Source of the DNA: CAZQSL01 sp964595945
GTDB lineage: Bacteria; UBP15; UBA6099; JAJRTR01
NCBI GenBank assembly: GCA_964595945.1
Contig: CAZQSL010000002.1
Span: forward strand, 38,752 to 102,751
Direction: 5' to 3'
Length of the DNA stretch: 64,000 nt
Part shown: positions 25,647 through 34,391 of the stretch, piece by piece
Layout of the letters: each line of letters starts with the position of its first letter
Position numbering within the stretch: position 1 is the first letter of the stretch
Notes under the pieces: generated by a model
The model's database searches: none
What the model saw: the letters and a program-made list of their open reading frames with translations, nothing else
What the model was told of the DNA's origin: nothing
Position numbers and translations under genes: made by a program

Positions 25647-25659
25647 ATACAGCGCTGAA

Positions 25660-25683
25660 AAGGCGCGGCTCCGGCCGCGCCTT
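25660..25683 (+). other. Intercistronic hairpin between infB and the DUF503 gene
   Basis: AAGGCGCGGC-TCCG-GCCGCGCCTT, ten perfect G+C-rich pairs, 13 bases after the infB stop and 10 before the next start. No T-run follows, so it is more likely a processing or stability element, or a structure that lowers translation of the next gene, than a terminator. Confidence 0.6.
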
Positions 25684-25693
25684 AGCACACATA

Positions 25694-25975
25694 ATGGTTG
25701 TCGGCATACTGACAGTTGAAATTCATATCCCCGCAAGTACTTCTCTGAAGGCAAAGCGGCAGGTGCTTCAAAGCGTAAAAAAGAATCTCCACAATCAACT
25801 GAATGTATCGGTAGCCGAAGTCGAATACCACGATCTGTGGCAGCGTTCCGTCATCGGCGTTGCTGCCGTTGCGACAGACAGGGCCGGTGCCGGGCAACTG
25901 CTCGGATCAGCGGTTGAAATGATCGAAAGACGTTCCGAACTCTACGTCACTTCCACAAATGAGGAGTTCATCTGA
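25694..25975 (+). CDS. ylxP: DUF503 family protein (YlxP-like)
   Basis: 93-residue small cytosolic protein. VVGILTVEIHIPASTSLKAKRQVLQS, then NVSVAEVEYHDLWQRSVIGVAAVA, is the DUF503 pattern; in Bacillus-type operons the same gene lies between infB and rbfA, as here. Its function is not settled, though its place points to ribosome assembly or translation. ATG 25694 is the first start that gives the family N-terminus. It has no clear ribosome site and follows directly on the infB/DUF503 hairpin, so expression may depend on that structure. Confidence 0.85.
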   Translation: MVVGILTVEIHIPASTSLKAKRQVLQSVKKNLHNQLNVSVAEVEYHDLWQRSVIGVAAVATDRAGAGQLLGSAVEMIERRSELYVTSTNEEFI

Positions 25976-26002
25976 TCTACACTAAAATTCAGGACATGAC
26001 AA

Positions 26003-26407
26003 ATGGCTATCGAAAGAATCAAAAGCGTATCACGTGAAATACAGAGACTGCTCAGCGAATTCATAAGAGAAGAAATGAAAGACCCGCGCGCAAATCTGCT
26101 TATGTCCGTGACAAATGTCGAAGTGACAAAAGACCTCCGGTCGGCAAAGGTCTATATCTCGTTCATGCAGGGTACGTTCGAAGAACAGTTCGCAGCCATC
26201 GGCGCGCTACAGAAGGCAAGCGCTTTTTTTCACCGGCGTCTTACGCAGGAAATGACCATCAAACGCATTCCCTTACTACGGTTTTACAATGATCACAGCA
26301 TTGAGCACGGAGTCGAGATATGCAAGCTGCTCGATACTGTCAAAAAGCAGGACGAGGAAGCGCTCGGCATCATGGGCGAGACCTCCGCGGAGGACAACGA
26401 TGACTGA
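26003..26407 (+). CDS. rbfA: 30S ribosome-binding factor A
   Basis: Small KH-fold protein needed for late maturation of the 30S subunit and 16S rRNA 5' end. The 134-residue sequence opens with ERIKSVSREIQRLLSEFIREEMKDPR and continues SVTNVEVTKDLRSAKVYISF, both typical, with LRFYNDHSIEHG toward the end. It has a moderately acidic tail. ATG 26003 lies downstream of AGGACATG. Its last eight bases overlap the start of nrnA. Confidence 0.93.
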   Translation: MAIERIKSVSREIQRLLSEFIREEMKDPRANLLMSVTNVEVTKDLRSAKVYISFMQGTFEEQFAAIGALQKASAFFHRRLTQEMTIKRIPLLRFYNDHSIEHGVEICKLLDTVKKQDEEALGIMGETSAEDNDD

Positions 26408-27392
26408 TTTCGCGCCGATCCGCCGCTGTTTCGAGGAAAGTGCCACGGTATACATTTTCTGTCACATCAATCCGGACGCTGACTGCATCGGCGCCATGAC
26501 CGCGATGCAGCGCATCCTTATAAAAAGCTTTGGCAAGAGAGACGTCACGATGTGCAGCTTCCATCACATACCCGGCAATCTGCATTTTCTCAAAGGTGTC
26601 GAAAGTGTGCTCCGTCCGTCTGATGTCGATCCAGCGGCAATACCCGATCTCGCGCTCCTTGTTGACTGCGGCATCCCGGAACGCATCGGCAGGGATTTCG
26701 CACCGATCCTCGAACGCGCCGGCGCCATAGCCGTCATCGATCATCATCTCACCAATACCGGCGGCGGCAACGTCAACTGTGTCGACACCGGCGCTTCATC
26801 GACTTGTGAACTGATCTACCGCTTCTGTGAATTCTGCGGCATCGAGCCAGACCGTGATACTGCCACGTCGCTCTATACCGGCCTGATGCACGATACCGGC
26901 CGTTTTATGCACACAAACACCACTCCCGAGGTTTTCAGAGTCAGCGCAAAACTCGTCGAGCATGGGGCCGACCCGGCAGCGGTTGCGACTGCCGTCTACA
27001 ATGAACGGCCAGTCTCGCACCTTCGGATGCTCGGGTATGCTCTCGCAAATATGAGAATACTTCACGATGGCCAGGTAGCCTATGTAGTCCTCCCGCATGC
27101 GATTTTCGCGGAACTACAGGCGACAGGAGAAGACACTGAAGGCATAGTCGAGTCGATCGGCGCATTCTCGGGCTGCCGTGTCAATTTCACGGTCACGATC
27201 ACTGGAGAAGGACTGTGCCGTGTCAGTATGCGGTCGCGGATAGGTGTCAATGTCGGCAAGATCACCGAGCGGCTCGGCGGCGGTGGGCATGCTTATGCCG
27301 CAGGGTTCCGCTCTCGCGAATCTTCCGAAAATGTGGTCGAAAGAATCCTCGAACAGGTCGAAGCCGCCCTCTCTTCGCCCGAAGAAAAATAG
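26400..27392 (+). CDS. nrnA: DHH-DHHA1 phosphoesterase, NrnA-like nanoRNase / pAp phosphatase
   Basis: 330-residue two-domain enzyme that degrades very short RNAs and/or 3'-phosphoadenosine phosphate. The DHH domain shows CHINPDADCIGAMTAM, VDCGIPERIG, and the signature AVIDHHLTN; TGLMHDTGRF supplies a further metal ligand. The DHHA1 part ends with GGGGHAYAAGF. The ATG at 26400 gives the family start (TDFAPIRRCF), has GGAGG upstream and overlaps rbfA by eight bases. The same infB-rbfA-nrnA order is common in bacteria. Confidence 0.9.
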   Translation: MTDFAPIRRCFEESATVYIFCHINPDADCIGAMTAMQRILIKSFGKRDVTMCSFHHIPGNLHFLKGVESVLRPSDVDPAAIPDLALLVDCGIPERIGRDFAPILERAGAIAVIDHHLTNTGGGNVNCVDTGASSTCELIYRFCEFCGIEPDRDTATSLYTGLMHDTGRFMHTNTTPEVFRVSAKLVEHGADPAAVATAVYNERPVSHLRMLGYALANMRILHDGQVAYVVLPHAIFAELQATGEDTEGIVESIGAFSGCRVNFTVTITGEGLCRVSMRSRIGVNVGKITERLGGGGHAYAAGFRSRESSENVVERILEQVEAALSSPEEK

Positions 27393-27419
27393 TTATCCTC
27401 ATTTGGAGGGCACCCCATA

Positions 27420-28778
27420 GTGCCGAAAAAAGACGATATCATAACAATAAAGATAGATACGCTCGCGTTCGGCGGCTCCGGTGTGGGGCGGCTCGATGAC
27501 GGCATGGTGGCATTTGTCGAAGGTACTATCCCGGGCGACACCGCAACGGCTCGTGTCACGAAAAAGAAAAAAGGTTTCATCAACGCCGTTGCCACCGGGA
27601 TCGTCACCCCTTCGCCAGATCGCCGCGATCCCCGCTGCGCCCATTTCGGCAAGTGCGGCGGCTGCCGCCTCCAACATTATGCATACGAACGTCAGCTCGA
27701 AGCCAAGTCCCGGCAGATTCGTGACCATTTCGAACGCATCGGACATATCCCCGATCCGCCTATGCTCCCGATCATCTCCATGGACGATCCCTGGGAATAT
27801 CGCAACAAGATGGAGTATTCCTTCGAAACGGCCCGCGATGGCTCGCTTCGTCTCGGACTGCATAAACCGGGCTACTTCGACTGGATTGTCGACCTTGATT
27901 ATTGCCATCTCCAGCAGGACGCATGCAACAGGCTGCGCAATGCGACACGCGATTTCTGTGCCGCGCGTTCTCTCAGCGCCCACAATATGCGAAAGCATAC
28001 CGGGCTGCTCCGCAATCTTGTCATCCGCAATACGCGCGATGCGCTCATGGCCTGCCTTTGCGTCCAGGACAGTTCTTTCGATGAACATGCCGGAGACTTC
28101 GCAGAAATGGTCGCCAGCCAGTTTCCGGAGGTCAAAAGTCTGTGGCTATTTGTCAACAACTCACTCAGTGGAGTGGCACTTGGGGGAGAAGAAAGACTGC
28201 TCGCGGGAGATGATCACATCACCGAAACGGTCTGCGGTCTCAAGCTGAAGTTATCGCCAAAGTCATTCATGCAGACCAACACGGCTCAGTGTGAACGTCT
28301 CTACGGCGCCGCCCTTGCCGCTGCCGGTATGAGCGGCACAGAAACGGTGTTCGACCTCTACACCGGGATGGCGCCCATAGCAATGGCAATGTCGCCTCGC
28401 GCGAAACGCGTGATCGGCATCGAATCCAACGAAAGCGCGGTGGCCGACGGTCATGTCAATCTCGCGGTCAATGGCATCAACAATGTCGAACTCATCGCCG
28501 GAGTAGTCGAAAACGTCCTCGCTGACCTCTGCGCTGAGAGCAGGCCAGATGTCATCGTCACCGATCCGCCGCGCCCCGGCATGCATCCCGCGACCGTAAA
28601 GGCCATTCTCGAAGCCAGTCCGCGTCAAATCGTCTACATCTCATGCAATCCTTCGACGCTCGCGCGCGATGCCGGACTCCTCTGCGACGGAGGTTACTCG
28701 CTCAAATCAGTCCAGCCGGTCGACATGTTTCCCCACACGTTTCATGTCGAATGTGTGGCGCTTTTTGTTTCGGGCTGA
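27420..28778 (+). CDS. 23S rRNA (uracil-5) methyltransferase, RlmD/RlmCD-like with 4Fe-4S motif
   Basis: 452-residue RNA methyltransferase with an N-terminal TRAM domain (LAFGGSGVGRLDDGMVAFV). The iron-sulfur cysteines are Cys73, Cys79 and Cys82 (CAHFGKCGGC) plus one in DYCHLQ, and the SAM domain is C-terminal. The catalytic cysteine is in YISCNPSTLARD and the general base Glu in HVECVALF. Motif I reads DLYTGMAPIAMAM, where relatives have DLYCGxG; the second glycine is replaced by Ala. GTG 27420 lies ten bases after TTGGAGG. The exact target uridine (RlmD, RlmCD or TrmA) cannot be told. Same-strand neighbour of nrnA, 27 bases away. Confidence 0.88.
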   Translation: MPKKDDIITIKIDTLAFGGSGVGRLDDGMVAFVEGTIPGDTATARVTKKKKGFINAVATGIVTPSPDRRDPRCAHFGKCGGCRLQHYAYERQLEAKSRQIRDHFERIGHIPDPPMLPIISMDDPWEYRNKMEYSFETARDGSLRLGLHKPGYFDWIVDLDYCHLQQDACNRLRNATRDFCAARSLSAHNMRKHTGLLRNLVIRNTRDALMACLCVQDSSFDEHAGDFAEMVASQFPEVKSLWLFVNNSLSGVALGGEERLLAGDDHITETVCGLKLKLSPKSFMQTNTAQCERLYGAALAAAGMSGTETVFDLYTGMAPIAMAMSPRAKRVIGIESNESAVADGHVNLAVNGINNVELIAGVVENVLADLCAESRPDVIVTDPPRPGMHPATVKAILEASPRQIVYISCNPSTLARDAGLLCDGGYSLKSVQPVDMFPHTFHVECVALFVSG

Positions 28779-28865
28779 AACGGGAAGCATACATGGTGGT
28801 CAGCCCCCAATGATGCTTGAAGGCGGATGGGCGAGGGTTATACCGACAGTCGCGATGCGCGTTGA

Positions 28866-30104
28866 TCAGTTACACGATGGGTCCAGAGGGCATGGATCGT
28901 AAGCGTCAGGGGTATTGTCGTTGTCGGAATCCATGGGTGGAATGACATGGAGAATCTCATAGGTGCGCTGTCTGAGGTTATCCTGGACTTCGATGTTGAG
29001 AGTGGCGGTGCGGTGTTCTATGGGAAATTCCTGAATAAGGAACGAGCCGTCATCTTCGATATAGCGGCTCATATTGATGTTGTTTACGTATAGTGCGACG
29101 CCGGGCTCGGTGAGACCGAATATCTGGATGTAGCAGCGGCGGCTGTCACAGGTGCCGACAGTCGAGGGATCGAAGCTTGATATGGGTTGAGTCACGGTGA
29201 GCAGAGGGGGAGTGCTGTCGAGAAAAGCAGTACGTGTGACGGAAGTAATGCCGCCGGCGGGGGATTTTGCCTTGACGATGATTTTATTGGCGCCCTCGAA
29301 GAGAATGATCGAGCAGTGAAAAACGCCGCTGGATTTTACATCGCACGATTTGTTGTTGATGGAAACGGCAGACCCGGCGGAGGCAATGCCGGTGACTGAG
29401 ATGGAAGATTTGCTGAAATAGCTGTTTTCCTGCGGTGAATCGATGCGGAGGGTTGGTTTGACGAGCGGGGTGACCCACTTGTTGTCTATCCACACTTTTG
29501 TCTTCTGTGGCGTGACGCCAGGCAGCAGTGTGAATTTACCGTTTTCGGCGGTCCAGATGAGAGTGCCGCTGTCCGAGCACTTCCTGTCGGCTTTCTGAGT
29601 GGTGCGGAAGCATACGTTGCCGAGGCCGATGCTGATTTCAACGGAATTCTGTGAAGTGGCATCGACCGTGAAAACAGCATCACCAGTGGCGTCGACAATG
29701 CCAGCCTGTGTTTCAATGGTAATTGCGGACTTGGAATTTCTGGGGTGGAATGTGAGCGCGAGGACGCCGGTATTCAGTTCGATGTCCGAAGCGCCGGGTT
29801 TTCCCTGGCGGTTGAGGCCGAATGATCGGAGTTTTGCCGGGCCGGCGAGAATCCAGGTAAGTACGTCGCTGTAGCTGGCGCGCATCTGGGCTTTTTCGGC
29901 GAGGCGGTATTCGGTGCCGGGAGGTAGCGGGATTTCTTCGGACAACTGTTTCCAGTCGGTTCCCTGTTGAGTGCGATATGACACGCCGCCCTTCAGAGCC
30001 GTTACCCTGTCCGCTGTCTGGTCAGCCGCAGGTGTCATCCGAGCGGCGGCGATCAGCAGCACGAGTGCGCATGTCGTGAGAAGTGAGTGAGAGCGCTTAT
30101 TCAT
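28866..30104 (-). CDS. Secreted FecR-domain protein with Ig-like domains and a calcium-binding tail
   Basis: About 412 residues. A signal peptide (about 7-27) leads to a FecR/DUF4115-like domain (GGVSYRTQQG, LPPGTEYRLAEKAQMR, IETQAGIVDATG). Two Ig-like/Big_9-type domains follow (SVTGIASAGSAVSINN; FGLTEPGVALYVNN). The tail DSDNDNTPDAYDPCPLDPSC matches a thrombospondin type 3 calcium-binding repeat. It is a surface or periplasmic protein, not a membrane signal transducer, since no transmembrane helix follows. Start: ATG 30104 overlaps the STAS gene by eight bases; an in-frame ATG at 30125 is an alternative. Function unknown. Confidence 0.65.
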   Translation of the reverse strand: MNKRSHSLLTTCALVLLIAAARMTPAADQTADRVTALKGGVSYRTQQGTDWKQLSEEIPLPPGTEYRLAEKAQMRASYSDVLTWILAGPAKLRSFGLNRQGKPGASDIELNTGVLALTFHPRNSKSAITIETQAGIVDATGDAVFTVDATSQNSVEISIGLGNVCFRTTQKADRKCSDSGTLIWTAENGKFTLLPGVTPQKTKVWIDNKWVTPLVKPTLRIDSPQENSYFSKSSISVTGIASAGSAVSINNKSCDVKSSGVFHCSIILFEGANKIIVKAKSPAGGITSVTRTAFLDSTPPLLTVTQPISSFDPSTVGTCDSRRCYIQIFGLTEPGVALYVNNINMSRYIEDDGSFLIQEFPIEHRTATLNIEVQDNLRQRTYEILHVIPPMDSDNDNTPDAYDPCPLDPSCN

Positions 30105-30444
30105 GAGTTTGCTGTATGTCTCCAATTTCGTCCGCTATGCTCAAAATATTATGAAGGTTAGTTACGCGAAGGATATTCATAATGTTGGGCGGGACGGCTA
30201 TGAGATGGAATTGTCTCTGTTTTCTTATCATCGTGGAATTGATCGCGACGAGTACGCCAAGTCCTGAACTGTCGAGAAAATCGACATCTCTGAAATCAAT
30301 GGCGAGATCGACCCCGTGATTTTCCTCAATTATTTCTTTGATGTCTTTGAAAAGCTTGACGGATGCTTCGCCGCCGATCCTGCCCGACAGCTTGCAGTAT
30401 ACAGCCTGCGGAAGTAGAGTCATTGTGATGGTGTATTGGCTCAT
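30097..30444 (-). CDS. STAS-domain anti-anti-sigma-factor-like protein
   Basis: 115-residue cytosolic STAS domain of the SpoIIAA/RsbV type, which reverses a switch kinase/anti-sigma factor according to its own phosphorylation. The phosphoserine motif is intact in VDFLDSSGLGVLV. ATG 30444 is eight bases after GGAG; the ATG six bases upstream is too close to that site. A good promoter lies at 30522-30550. No switch kinase, phosphatase or sigma factor is adjacent; instead it is coupled to a secreted FecR-domain protein by an eight-base overlap. Confidence 0.85.
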   Translation of the reverse strand: MSQYTITMTLLPQAVYCKLSGRIGGEASVKLFKDIKEIIEENHGVDLAIDFRDVDFLDSSGLGVLVAINSTMIRKQRQFHLIAVPPNIMNILRVTNLHNILSIADEIGDIQQTHE

Positions 30445-30807
30445 TTGCATTTCTCCGAAGTCAGATCAACACGATGTGCGTCGATGTCGTTATGCATTAG
30501 TATGTTGTTTCTTCTTATGATATTATATGTCATTTAGTTCAGGCGAACAAATAAATATGATAACCTCGCTTTCAGGCTTAATCGCGTAGTCGAAAAACGC
30601 TATAATGTGTTTTGTGCATGAGTATGAAATGACTGTTGCGCTCTGATGGTCTTTCTGATTGGGGTTATGTTTTGTTGCCCGTTGCAGACCTTCGGATAGT
30701 AGACAAGGCAAAACGGCTTGATTACTGTCAAGCTTCCGGCAGGTTTCAGCGGTACTTGTTTTTGTCAGAATGCCTGGCATGGCGGTTGGAATATTGGAAG
30801 GTGATAC
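30445..30807. other. Intergenic region between divergent STAS and mutL genes
   Basis: 363 bases without a convincing gene. It holds a leftward promoter (TTGTTC 30550-30545, 17-bp spacer, TATAAT 30527-30522) for the STAS-FecR pair and a rightward TATAAT at 30601-30606 with a poor -35 for mutL. A short hairpin GCTTGA-TTACTG-TCAAGC lies at 30716-30733 in the mutL leader. Confidence 0.55.
30522..30550 (-). promoter_or_regulatory. Promoter of the STAS-FecR pair
   Basis: Minus strand: TTGTTC (30550-30545), 17-bp spacer, perfect TATAAT (30527-30522). The leader to ATG 30444 would be about 70 nt. Confidence 0.6.
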
Positions 30808-32589
30808 ATGATAAAAATCCTTGATCCGGTGACTATCAGCAAGATCGCGGCCGGAGAAGTAGTCGAGCGGCCGCTTTCGGTCGTGAAGGAACTCATCGAA
30901 AACGCAATCGACGCGGGAGCTACGGAAATCACCGTAACGCTCGAAGACGGCGGGCATAAACTCATACGCGTAAGCGACAACGGGTGCGGCATGAATGACG
31001 CCGATGCCGTGCTGTGCATTAAAAGCCACAGCACGAGCAAACTCCGTGATGTCGCCGATCTCGAAAGCATCCACACGCTCGGATTTCGCGGCGAGGCTCT
31101 CAACAGCATGGGCGCCGTGTCGTATCTCACTGTTACTACCTGCGCAGCCGGATCGGACAGCGGAGTTATTATCAAGGTGGAAGGCGGAATTGAAAAACCA
31201 GCCGTCCCCGCCGCGAGGCCGCAGGGCACGACCATTGAGGTCGCCAACCTGTTTTTCAATGTGCCCGCCCGCCGCAAATTTCTGAAATCAGCCCGCGCCG
31301 AAGCGTCGGCAATCGTCCAACTTGTCGAAAAATTCATCATCGCTTATCCGGCGGTCGCTTTTCGAGTCGACAATAACTCGTCGCAAGCGCTGTCCGTCCC
31401 GCCTTCACAGGAATTTATCGACCGCATCACGTACATCATGGGCGGCAACATCAGCGCGTCCATCGTCACGGCCACGGGTTCGCGTGGCGTGGCCGGGCTT
31501 ACAGCTTTTTTCACAAAGCCCGATGTCACTTTTCCCAACCGCAACTATCAGATGCTTTTTGTCAACCGACGTTATGTGCGTGACAAGGGCGTGTCGTCGG
31601 CAATCGAAAACGCCTTTCGCGGGCTCATGCCGCCGGGCCGCCACGCGATGGCGATACTGCTTGTCGATCTGCCGGCGGCATCGGTCGATGTGAATGTGCA
31701 TCCCACGAAGGCGGAAGTGCGCTTTGAGTCGCCGCAGGATATTTTCAGCCTCGTGTACCGCACGGTGCGCGAAGGGCTCGGCCCGCAGGCCGCGCTGCCT
31801 GAATTTCCATCTGCGAGGAGTGCCGATGCCGAGCCGCCAGGCATGATGGACCCGGTGGTGAACCGTAAGTCGCCATTACTCTCAAGCCAGCCCATGCAGT
31901 CGGCAATAGGATTTGCGCCGCCTGATCCGGTGCTGTCGCGCGCTCCGGAAGTGACGGACGAAACTGTCATGCAGGGATGGACGATGCAGTCCGATCCGTT
32001 CGAACATGCCAGCGATCCGATGGCGGGCGTGAGGATTCTCGGGCAATTCTACGAGACTTTCATCATGGCCGAGTTTTACGGCGAACCGGTTTTCATCGAC
32101 CAGCATGTAGCGAGCGAACGCATCATCTACAACAGGCTTCGCAAGGCTGGCATCACGCCGAGCGCGCAGATGTTGCTCATGCCGGAGCCGGTCGAGCTTC
32201 CACGTGATATCCACGCTATACTTATGCGCAATCTCAAGGCTGTCAGAAACGCCGGCATCGAGCTTGAGCCTTTCGGCGAACGCGCGTTTGTCATCCGTTC
32301 GGCAGTGCACAACACGCGCGCTGACGATCCGGTCGAGCTCCTTTCGGCCCTTGCCGCCGAACTCGAAACCACGCATGGCCGTCTGCCTGAAAACGCGCTC
32401 CTCGACCGTATGATCACCACTGCTTCGTGCAAAATGGCAATCAAGGCCGGCCAGCGTCTCACGCATGAGGAAATGCACGCGCTCGTGTCCGACCTTCTGA
32501 AAACCGAATTCAACCGGACATGCCCGCATGGCCGCCCGATCATACACTCCATCACGCTCGACACGCTCAAGGGCTGGTTCAAAAGATAA
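30808..32589 (+). CDS. mutL: DNA mismatch repair protein MutL
   Basis: 593-residue GHL-ATPase that links MutS recognition of mismatches to strand removal. N-terminal ATP site motifs are clear: KELIENAIDAGAT, DNGCGM and TLGFRGEAL. A variable linker runs from about 335 to 405. The C-terminal dimer domain carries DQHVASERIIYN where nicking MutL proteins have DQHAxxExxxxE, so the final acidic residue is Asn. CPHGRP and SCKMAIKAGQ motifs are kept. ATG 30808 follows GGAAGGTG. First gene of a mutL-rsmJ-like-miaA-hfq run. No mutS is present; the MutS-like kamC is not a repair protein. Confidence 0.95.
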   Translation: MIKILDPVTISKIAAGEVVERPLSVVKELIENAIDAGATEITVTLEDGGHKLIRVSDNGCGMNDADAVLCIKSHSTSKLRDVADLESIHTLGFRGEALNSMGAVSYLTVTTCAAGSDSGVIIKVEGGIEKPAVPAARPQGTTIEVANLFFNVPARRKFLKSARAEASAIVQLVEKFIIAYPAVAFRVDNNSSQALSVPPSQEFIDRITYIMGGNISASIVTATGSRGVAGLTAFFTKPDVTFPNRNYQMLFVNRRYVRDKGVSSAIENAFRGLMPPGRHAMAILLVDLPAASVDVNVHPTKAEVRFESPQDIFSLVYRTVREGLGPQAALPEFPSARSADAEPPGMMDPVVNRKSPLLSSQPMQSAIGFAPPDPVLSRAPEVTDETVMQGWTMQSDPFEHASDPMAGVRILGQFYETFIMAEFYGEPVFIDQHVASERIIYNRLRKAGITPSAQMLLMPEPVELPRDIHAILMRNLKAVRNAGIELEPFGERAFVIRSAVHNTRADDPVELLSALAAELETTHGRLPENALLDRMITTASCKMAIKAGQRLTHEEMHALVSDLLKTEFNRTCPHGRPIIHSITLDTLKGWFKR

Positions 32590-32606
32590 ACACTGGAAAC
32601 GCATAA

Positions 32607-33410
32607 ATGGATAATGAAAACTATACCCGGCAATTCGCGGAAAAATGGCGCGTCACGGTGCCGCGCGGGCGGCGCGATCTCGAACCCCGCGCGTATGAGA
32701 CATCGCAACGGCTCGGTATTCCGTTCGTCGAACGCGGCGACCTCCCGCTTGACAGGATCAGGGCCGCGACTGGCGTTTCGCTCTTTTATGTCGAAGAAGA
32801 CAAATACCCCTGCATACAGACGCTCAAGGGCCGCTTGTATTACCACGAAAACACGGCTGGTATCCGTCTGAAGTGGAACAAGGGACTCGATCCCATCGTC
32901 AGAGCCTGTAACATCACTGGCGGCGAACGTGTGCTTGACGCGACGTTCGGTCTCGGCTGCGACTCGCTTGTACTCGGTACGTCGCTTACCACCGGTACCA
33001 TCACGGGGCTGGAGTCGGATATTGTGCTGGCTGATATCGTGAATCGCGGGCTTGCGGCTTATAAGTATTCGACACGGCAGCTCGCCGAATCGGCCGCGCG
33101 CATTAGCGTTATCGCGGCTGACCATAAGAACTTTCTCGCAGGTTGTGGCGAAGCATCTTACGATGTCGTATACTTCGACCCGATGTTTGAGAACACGGTC
33201 GTCATGTCGTCATCTATGCAACGTCTGCGTGAGGTGGGACAGATGGGTGGTGTCGACGATGAAACGCTCGATCGTGCGGCGGCTGTGGCGACGAGGTGCG
33301 TGGTTGTGAAAATGCGTGCCGGCGTGCCGGAAGACAGGGCTGTAAAATTCACGAGGATCGTCCGTGTGGGCAAAACTGTCGTGTACGGCGTTATTGAGTT
33401 AATAAGCTGA
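32607..33410 (+). CDS. SAM-dependent methyltransferase of the RsmJ/DUF548 type
   Basis: 267-residue class I methyltransferase. LDATFGLGCDSLVLG is the SAM motif and VVYFDPMF is the DPMF/Y motif IV of the RsmJ (16S rRNA m2G1516) group; the end VVYGVIELI matches the family as well. The N-terminal 90 residues include FYVEEDKYPCIQTLKGRLYYH, a small domain common to relatives in Gram-positive and other phyla. It is placed between mutL and miaA, as in many genomes. Target is likely rRNA, but the nucleotide is not certain. It ends in a one-base overlap with miaA. Confidence 0.8.
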   Translation: MDNENYTRQFAEKWRVTVPRGRRDLEPRAYETSQRLGIPFVERGDLPLDRIRAATGVSLFYVEEDKYPCIQTLKGRLYYHENTAGIRLKWNKGLDPIVRACNITGGERVLDATFGLGCDSLVLGTSLTTGTITGLESDIVLADIVNRGLAAYKYSTRQLAESAARISVIAADHKNFLAGCGEASYDVVYFDPMFENTVVMSSSMQRLREVGQMGGVDDETLDRAAAVATRCVVVKMRAGVPEDRAVKFTRIVRVGKTVVYGVIELIS

Positions 33411-34351
33411 TGAAGGAAATAGCGATAATTACAGGTCCTACGGCTTCGGGGAAGACATCTCTTGCGCTGGATATTGCGCGGCGGGTGCCGGTCGAGATCA
33501 TTTCGATGGATTCGCGGCAGGTGTACCGGGGCATGGATATCGGTACTGCGAAGGCTACTCCCGAAGAGCAGGCAGAGGTGCCGCATCACCTGATCGACAT
33601 AATTGAGCCAGGCGAACGTTTCACCACCGCCAACTTCGCGGACAGGTGCAATGAACTCATCCCGGAAATAGAATCGCGTGGCCACGTGCCCCTCATCGTC
33701 GGCGGTACGCCATTGTGCATGACTGCGCTCCTCGGAGGATTCGACTTTTGTCAGGCTGATGCCGACATGGAGTATCGCGAACTTCTCAACGAGCGGGCAA
33801 GGGCCGAGGGTGGCGGCGTGCTGCATGCCGAACTGGAGGCTGTCGATCCTGAAGAAGCCGCGCGACTGCATCCGAATGACAAATACAGGGTGATCAGGGC
33901 ACTGGAGATTTTTCACCTTACTGGCAGAAAACCATCGGATGTGAGGTCTGAAAGACCCCGTACCATAGCTGATAAGCAAACGATTTGCGGTCGCGCATTT
34001 AAGGCTTATATACTTTACATGAACAGGGAAAAATTATATCATCTTATAAATATCAGAACTGCGGCCATGTTCGGTTGCGGTCTGATGGAAGAAACGGAAA
34101 GACTGATGTCACGCGGAGAAGATACATGTGCGTTTCTGGAAAAGACAATCGGATACGCGCAGGCTATGCGTCTAATCAGGGGGGAGACTGACAGAGCGGC
34201 AGCCATAGCGGAAGCGGCGAGAGATACGCGGCGATTCGCGAAAAGACAGATGACATGGTTCAGATCCTTTGCCGATACTGTTTCACTCGACAGGGATCAG
34301 ATGTCCGCGGGGGATATCGCGGACATGCTGGTGGCGGCCGTACAAGAGTAA
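33410..34351 (+). CDS. miaA: tRNA dimethylallyltransferase
   Basis: Transfers the dimethylallyl group to N6 of adenosine 37 in tRNAs reading U-start codons. 313 residues with the P-loop GPTASGKT, the DSRQVYRGMDIGTAKA signature, PHHLID and VGGTPLCMTALL. The C-terminal half has EKTIGYAQAM and a KRQMTWFR motif that contacts tRNA. ATG 33410 shares one base with the upstream stop. In many bacteria miaA lies next to mutL and hfq, and it does here. Confidence 0.95.
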   Translation: MKEIAIITGPTASGKTSLALDIARRVPVEIISMDSRQVYRGMDIGTAKATPEEQAEVPHHLIDIIEPGERFTTANFADRCNELIPEIESRGHVPLIVGGTPLCMTALLGGFDFCQADADMEYRELLNERARAEGGGVLHAELEAVDPEEAARLHPNDKYRVIRALEIFHLTGRKPSDVRSERPRTIADKQTICGRAFKAYILYMNREKLYHLINIRTAAMFGCGLMEETERLMSRGEDTCAFLEKTIGYAQAMRLIRGETDRAAAIAEAARDTRRFAKRQMTWFRSFADTVSLDRDQMSAGDIADMLVAAVQE

Positions 34352-34391
34352 ACCATTATTAGATTAAACTACTAAACAGGAGGCTTCAACA

